Part shown: positions 21,991 through 24,331 of the stretch, in pieces
Layout of the letters: the number at the start of each line of letters is the position of its first letter
Position numbering within the stretch: position 1 is the stretch's first letter
NCBI GenBank assembly: GCA_027485405.1
Contig: JAIXRB010000102.1
Location: forward strand, 1-24,331
Source: Leptospiraceae bacterium
GTDB taxonomy: Bacteria > Spirochaetota > Leptospiria > Leptospirales > Leptospiraceae
Length of the DNA stretch: 24,331 bases
Direction: 5' to 3'
Translations under genes and position numbers: made by a program
Notes under the pieces: model-generated
Seen by the model: only the letters and a program-made list of their open reading frames with translations
Told to the model about the DNA's origin: nothing
The model's database searches: none

Positions 21991-22356
21991 TTAACAGTTC
22001 TGACAACGTCCGATTATGTTCACTTCTATTTCTTCGATTTGGAACCCCAGATTGCCAAAATCTGTATTGGTTGCCAAACTAGCTTGTGGGATATCGTAGA
22101 TCTTTCCACAGGCTTTGCAAATCATATGGGAATGCTTGTCCAGGCAGGCATCATAGTGTCCAGATTCTGAGTCGATGTTCAGCTGATTGATATAGCCTTC
22201 GGAAACCAAGAATTCTAGTGAGTTGTAAACAGTGGCAAAGCTTACTTTCTCAGCCTTTTCTTTTACCGAATCAAACACCATTTTCGCTGTCGGGTGGTCG
22301 TTTCTTTGTTTTAAATCCTGCAAGATTAAATTTCTATGCTTTGTAAGGGTTTTCAT
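21991..22356 (-). CDS. perR: Fur-family regulator, PerR-like
   Basis: This 121-residue Fur-superfamily repressor has a winged helix at about 1-65 ('HPTAKMVFDSVKEKAEKVSF', 'ATVYNSLEFLVSEGYINQ'). Mapping by eye on Bacillus PerR, the regulatory metal ligands are His21, Asp69, His75, His77 and Asp88 (equivalents of His37, Asp85, His91, His93, Asp104). Asp rather than Glu at the last site is the peroxide-sensing type. The structural zinc cysteines are Cys80, Cys83, Cys118 and Cys121. The protein ends exactly on the last cysteine and is shorter than usual at both ends. It probably senses peroxide and represses oxidative stress genes. It is the first gene of a minus-strand run with mutL, sigma and anti-sigma. 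A Per-box-like site lies 76 bases upstream. Confidence 0.85.
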   Translation of the reverse strand: MKTLTKHRNLILQDLKQRNDHPTAKMVFDSVKEKAEKVSFATVYNSLEFLVSEGYINQLNIDSESGHYDACLDKHSHMICKACGKIYDIPQASLATNTDFGNLGFQIEEIEVNIIGRCQNC

Positions 22357-22431
22357 ACTGTTTCACTTTTCAAAAGAGATTATCCTGAAAAATGCTACAT
22401 TTCATACAAAAGGTCAAATTGATTTTTAGAC

Positions 22432-22446
22432 TTAGAATAGTTCTAG
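22432..22446. promoter_or_regulatory. Per-box/Fur-box-like palindrome between perR and flavin reductase genes
   Basis: TAGAA-TAG-TTCTA (22433-22445) is a perfect 5-3-5 inverted repeat. The 15-base context TTAGAATAGTTCTAG agrees with the Bacillus Per box TTATAATNATTATAA at 10 of 14 defined positions. It lies 28 bases before the flavin reductase ATG, overlapping the likely promoter, and upstream of the divergent perR. It is a candidate operator for PerR autoregulation and control of the neighbour. Confidence 0.55.
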
Positions 22447-22474
22447 AAATTGATATTTGTCAATAAGGAGAACT

Positions 22475-22951
22475 ATGTCGGTCGATCCCAAAGTCTTTAA
22501 AGAAGCCCTTTCCCTCTGGGCAAGTGGAGTTTCCGTCATAACCTATTCTGGCAATTCAGGGAAAGGTGGGCTTACCGTATCCAGCTTCTCATCTGTTTCT
22601 TTGGACCCGCCTCTTATATCTTTTTGTTTGGCGAAAAGCTCCAGTGCCATTTCGATCTTTCAAGAAGCAAAGTCCTTTACTGTAAATGTGCTTTCGGCAG
22701 ACCAGAAACAGGTATCAGCTGATTTTGCTTCTTCGCAAGATAAAGCAATGGTGTTAGATGCTCAAAAAACTTTTGTGGGTGAAACGGGTGTTCCTATGAT
22801 TTCTGACTGCCTTACCAACTTGGATTGCGAATTGTTCCAAACTGTGGACGCTGGGGATCATTTGATCCTCATCGGTTTGGTGGTTTGGGCAAAGAGCCAA
22901 GGTGGCAGTCCGCTTTTATATTTCAACAAAGGATATCATTCTCTCGGATAA
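22475..22951 (+). CDS. Flavin reductase-like protein (FMN-binding split barrel)
   Basis: This 158-residue protein is of the flavin reductase-like domain family. 'FKEALSLWASGVSVITYSGN' opens the fold, 'LTVSSFSSVSLDPPLISFCL' is the typical FMN-binding strand and loop, 'SFTVNVLSADQKQVSADFAS' follows, and 'GDHLILIGLVVWAKSQ' and 'PLLYFNKGYHSL' close the domain. Such enzymes reduce free or bound FMN with NAD(P)H, often for a monooxygenase partner; no oxygenase gene is adjacent. ATG 22475 is chosen over TTG 22457 because AAGGAG sits 4 bases upstream. The Per-box-like palindrome just upstream suggests oxidative stress control. purL follows after a 4-base gap. Confidence 0.9.
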   Translation: MSVDPKVFKEALSLWASGVSVITYSGNSGKGGLTVSSFSSVSLDPPLISFCLAKSSSAISIFQEAKSFTVNVLSADQKQVSADFASSQDKAMVLDAQKTFVGETGVPMISDCLTNLDCELFQTVDAGDHLILIGLVVWAKSQGGSPLLYFNKGYHSLG

Positions 22952-22955
22952 GACT

Positions 22956-24331
22956 ATGGAAAAAGAATCAGTTACACTTTCAGATGCCAAGGAACACGGA
23001 ATCACCGAAGACGAGTTTCAAAAAATCCAAGAGATCCTAGGCAGACTCCCCAATTCAACGGAGCTCGGTATATTTTCCGCTATGTGGTCGGAACACTGCT
23101 CTTACAAAAACTCAATTCTAAAACTAAAAACACTTCCTACTACTTCTCCCAAAATGTTGGCGGGGGCTGGAGAAGAAAATGCAGGAGCCATGGACATAGG
23201 GGACAACCTTGCCCTGGTGTTTAAGATCGAGTCTCACAACCACCCAACTGCCGTAGAACCCTACCAAGGAGCGGCGACGGGAGTGGGTGGAATCATGCGG
23301 GATATTTTTACAATGGGGGCAAGACCCATTACATCTCTCAACTCGCTTCGATTTGGAATCCCAACCGAACCCAGAAACAAATACCTTTTGACCAGGGCTG
23401 TAAAGGGAATTGGCGACTATGGCAATTCTTTGGGCATAGCCGTGGGTGGTGGTGAATTATTCATACATCCCTCATTTACTCGAAATCCCCTTGTCAACGC
23501 AATGACAGTTGGCATCGCCAAACAAGATCAAATGGCTTCAGCTTCCACAAAAGGAAAAGTGGGAAACAAGGTTTACATCGTGGGTGCCACTACGGGCAGA
23601 GATGGGATTCATGGTGCTAGTTTTGCCTCGCAAGACTTGAGCAAAGAAACGGAAGAGAAAAAATCAGCTGTGCAAGTTGGCGATCCCTTTATGGAAAAGC
23701 TTCTCATGGAAGCAAGCCTAGAAGCCATCCAAAAAGGCGTATTAGTTGGAATCCAAGACATGGGTGCGGCTGGGATCTCTTGTGCTACCTCTGAGATGAG
23801 TGCTCGAGGCAAAACGGGAATGGATGTGGATTTAGATTTGGTGCCTTTGCGCGAAACTGGTATGAATGCCTACGAAATCATGCTATCCGAATCCCAAGAG
23901 AGAATGTTAGTCATAGCAGAAGAAGGCAAAGAAACAGAACTCGTCCATATCTTTGAGCATTGGGGTCTGCATGCTGTAGCAATCGGTACTGTGACCGCGG
24001 ATGGATTGGTTCGAATCCGAAAAGAAGGACAAATCAAAGCAGAAATCCCTGCCGACTCCTTAGTTTTGGGAGGTGGAGCACCGCGGTACAAAAGAGAGGA
24101 AAAAAGACCTGCTTACTTAGATGTCGTTAAGGATTGGAACCCGAAGGAAATTCCAGTTCTGCCCCCTAGCAAAATAATTAGTACGCTTTTAGATCTTTTG
24201 TCTAGTTGGAATGTTTGCTCAAGACTTCCCATCACAGAACAATACGATACCGAAGTGGGTTTGGTCAAAGTTGTACCACCGGGAGGAGATGGTGGTGTTG
24301 TTCGCATCCCCGGAACCACAAAAGGCATTGC
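22956..24331 (+). CDS. purL: Phosphoribosylformylglycinamidine synthase subunit PurL, 3' end outside window
   Basis: The frame is open from ATG 22956 to the right edge, about 458 codons, so the C-terminal part is missing. The protein makes FGAM from FGAR, ATP and ammonia in purine synthesis, working with PurS and PurQ. Seen in order: 'MWSEHCSYKNS' (His47), 'IESHNHPTAVEPYQGAATGV' at 91-110, 'GGIMRDIFTMGARP', 'GIGDYGNSLGIAVGGGE', 'GATTGRDGIHGASFAS', and 'QDMGAAGISCATSEMSARG'. The N-terminus lacks the extra domain of the large single-chain enzyme, so this is the small-PurL type. It lies 4 bases after the flavin reductase gene. Confidence 0.97.
   Translation, partial: MEKESVTLSDAKEHGITEDEFQKIQEILGRLPNSTELGIFSAMWSEHCSYKNSILKLKTLPTTSPKMLAGAGEENAGAMDIGDNLALVFKIESHNHPTAVEPYQGAATGVGGIMRDIFTMGARPITSLNSLRFGIPTEPRNKYLLTRAVKGIGDYGNSLGIAVGGGELFIHPSFTRNPLVNAMTVGIAKQDQMASASTKGKVGNKVYIVGATTGRDGIHGASFASQDLSKETEEKKSAVQVGDPFMEKLLMEASLEAIQKGVLVGIQDMGAAGISCATSEMSARGKTGMDVDLDLVPLRETGMNAYEIMLSESQERMLVIAEEGKETELVHIFEHWGLHAVAIGTVTADGLVRIRKEGQIKAEIPADSLVLGGGAPRYKREEKRPAYLDVVKDWNPKEIPVLPPSKIISTLLDLLSSWNVCSRLPITEQYDTEVGLVKVVPPGGDGGVVRIPGTTKGI

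Noticed and set aside
1..24331. CRISPR array, tRNA, rRNA, transposase or integrase
   Set aside because: No regularly spaced repeats, no tRNA- or rRNA-like conserved segments, and no transposase or recombinase motifs seen on either strand.

Overview
The window most likely comes from a spirochaete of the Leptospiraceae, probably a Leptospira-type genome. This is an inference from gene content, not a database match. The signs are frequent TTG starts (and a GTG start for mutL), tightly packed and overlapping genes, relaxed spirochaete-like lipoboxes, many exported TPR or lipoprotein-type proteins, and the combination of a PerR-type Fur, MutL, short HPF, GH57, DASH photolyase and a CHAT protein. 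Most of the window has moderate GC. The stretch at about 11.4-14.2 kb is visibly more AT-rich.

Layout. (1) 1-3822, minus strand: an overlapping run encoding an exported TPR protein, a LolA-like exported protein and a CapA-type metallophosphoesterase-fold protein that runs off the left edge. (2) 3860-10698, plus strand: six tightly spaced genes encoding a membrane-anchored unknown, a cysteine desulfurase-family enzyme, a C-terminally short DASH photolyase, a CHAT protease-like protein with one membrane helix and a large extracytoplasmic domain, an ECF-type sigma factor, and a small unknown protein. (3) 10700-10890: no gene, but a candidate small RNA with hairpins and an intrinsic terminator. 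It is preceded by a 44-bp two-block motif that also lies just upstream of the small unknown gene. (4) 11459-14175: an AT-rich accessory island on the minus strand with an Mrr-type restriction enzyme, a DUF1330 protein, a truncated HigA-like antitoxin and a Phd/VapC-type toxin-antitoxin pair. Two copies of a diverged 115-bp direct repeat lie behind genes in a cassette-like arrangement. (5) 14274-17773, minus: YchF, a GH57 glucan-branching-type enzyme and a DUF4912 protein. (6) 17883-19033, plus: ribosome hibernation factor and a TPR-like unknown. (7) 19036-22356, minus: a stress and repair run of PerR-like regulator, MutL, ECF sigma factor and membrane-spanning anti-sigma candidate. (8) 22475-end, plus: flavin reductase-like protein and the N-terminal part of PurL.

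How the parts may work together. Two separate ECF sigma modules are present. One is paired with a conventional single-pass putative anti-sigma factor and sits behind perR-mutL, which suggests joint control of oxidative stress and DNA repair. The other is translationally coupled to a transmembrane CHAT protease-like protein, which suggests a proteolytic signalling route from envelope to transcription. That CHAT-sigma unit, with its small partner and the motif-linked candidate RNA, is the best candidate for an undescribed system. A Per-box-like palindrome lies between perR and the flavin reductase gene, and a palindrome is embedded in the promoter of the toxin-antitoxin pair.
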